From Botryococcus braunii (Eukaryota; Chlorophyta; Trebouxiophyceae), in the NCBI GenBank assembly GCA_002005505.1, contig MVGU01001358.1, forward strand, positions 1-64,000: a DNA stretch of 64,000 bases, read 5' to 3'. A program made the translations under genes and the position numbers. Positions 63,536 to 64,000 of this stretch are shown here, piece by piece. How positions within the stretch are numbered: the first letter of the stretch is position 1; every line of letters starts with the position of its first letter. The notes under the pieces were generated by a model. The model was not told the origin of the DNA and did no database searches. It was given only the letters and a program-made list of their open reading frames with translations.

Positions 63536-64000
63536 TGCAGTTCGCACACGTGCGTAGTAACTTGCAGGCATTGCGCACACACAATAATACTGCATTCCAG
63601 CCCAGGATCTCTTGAGCAATGGCACAAGTGACTATGACATAACCAAACCGATGAAGATGGCCCGATCATATGATGATGATGATGATGAGGATGTTGTTGA
63701 TGAAGATGATGAAGATGAGGATGTTGTTGATGATGATGATGATGATGGTGCTGATCATGACCATGATAACAACAGTCCCAGAAGAACAAGAGGGTATTAA
63801 AACCATGCCAAAGCCCCTTTGGGGGGGGGGGGGGGAGGGGGAGATGGCAGAGTGCTTGCGGCACCAGACAGCTCCAATGTACACTTCAACTTTCTTGGCA
63901 TTTATTCCTACTTTCTTATACCCCTCCCCCTTCTTCTTCCAACTCTCTTATTTTTCTTAATTTATATTCTTATAAACCCTCCTTCGAACCCCATCCTTAA
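63203..64000. other. P450 intron and window edge; no exon seen
   Basis: It holds the array above, a (GAT)n tract at 63668-63752 and a G run near 63820. The upstream P450 exons were not found here. Confidence 0.6.
63668..63752. repeat. (GAT)n/(GTT)n trinucleotide array
   Basis: Runs of GAT broken by GAG and GTTGTT; ORFs of Asp or Ile over it are artefacts. Confidence 0.96.

Overview
The window looks like nuclear DNA of a eukaryote of the green lineage with a large, repeat-rich, intron-rich genome. Genes are split into short exons (about 24-650 bp) by GT-AG introns of up to several kb. One gene encodes a CYP97A-type carotenoid hydroxylase, a family of photosynthetic eukaryotes, and the mitochondrial ribosomal protein L3 and ORC2 are closest to plant forms. 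Microsatellites and tandem arrays fill most introns and intergenic DNA. A charophyte or another large-genome green alga fits best, but the sequence does not fix the species.

Layout. 1-4582 (-): a decayed Ty3/gypsy LTR retrotransposon with 5' LTR, primer-binding site, gag and pol; its 3' end runs off the left edge. 4763-6555 (+): a lipoxygenase fragment that stops beside the catalytic iron-ligand helix. 10155-15675 (-) and 20741-25124 (-): two unrecognised Ser/Pro-rich, nuclear-looking genes (Y and X). 25258-26762 (+): LINE reverse-transcriptase debris. 27584-29125 (-): an unrecognised gene with microexons (Z), head-to-head with 29541-34187 (+), mitochondrial ribosomal protein L3 (complete). 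37132-43658 (+): origin recognition complex subunit 2 (complete). 46045-47653 (-): an unrecognised disordered protein (W). 50401-55704 (-): a short-chain dehydrogenase/reductase missing only its first exon(s). 60931-63202 (-): the C-terminal half of a CYP97A-like P450; its N-terminal exons must lie beyond 64000.

Gene models were built by eye by joining open exons at GT/AG borders. Every join reported as phase-consistent was checked by exon length. For L3, ORC2, the dehydrogenase and the P450 the joined protein follows its family continuously, so these are secure. Genes X, Y, Z and W rest on splice phase only. The genes have no shared pathway; they are ordinary dispersed nuclear genes.

The most unusual feature is that several tandem arrays include gene sequence at exon edges. 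In L3 the last 23 codons plus stop are repeated downstream. In the dehydrogenase the NNAG-motif exon merges into a 93-bp array. In the P450 the splice acceptor and first codons of an exon are echoed through the intron.
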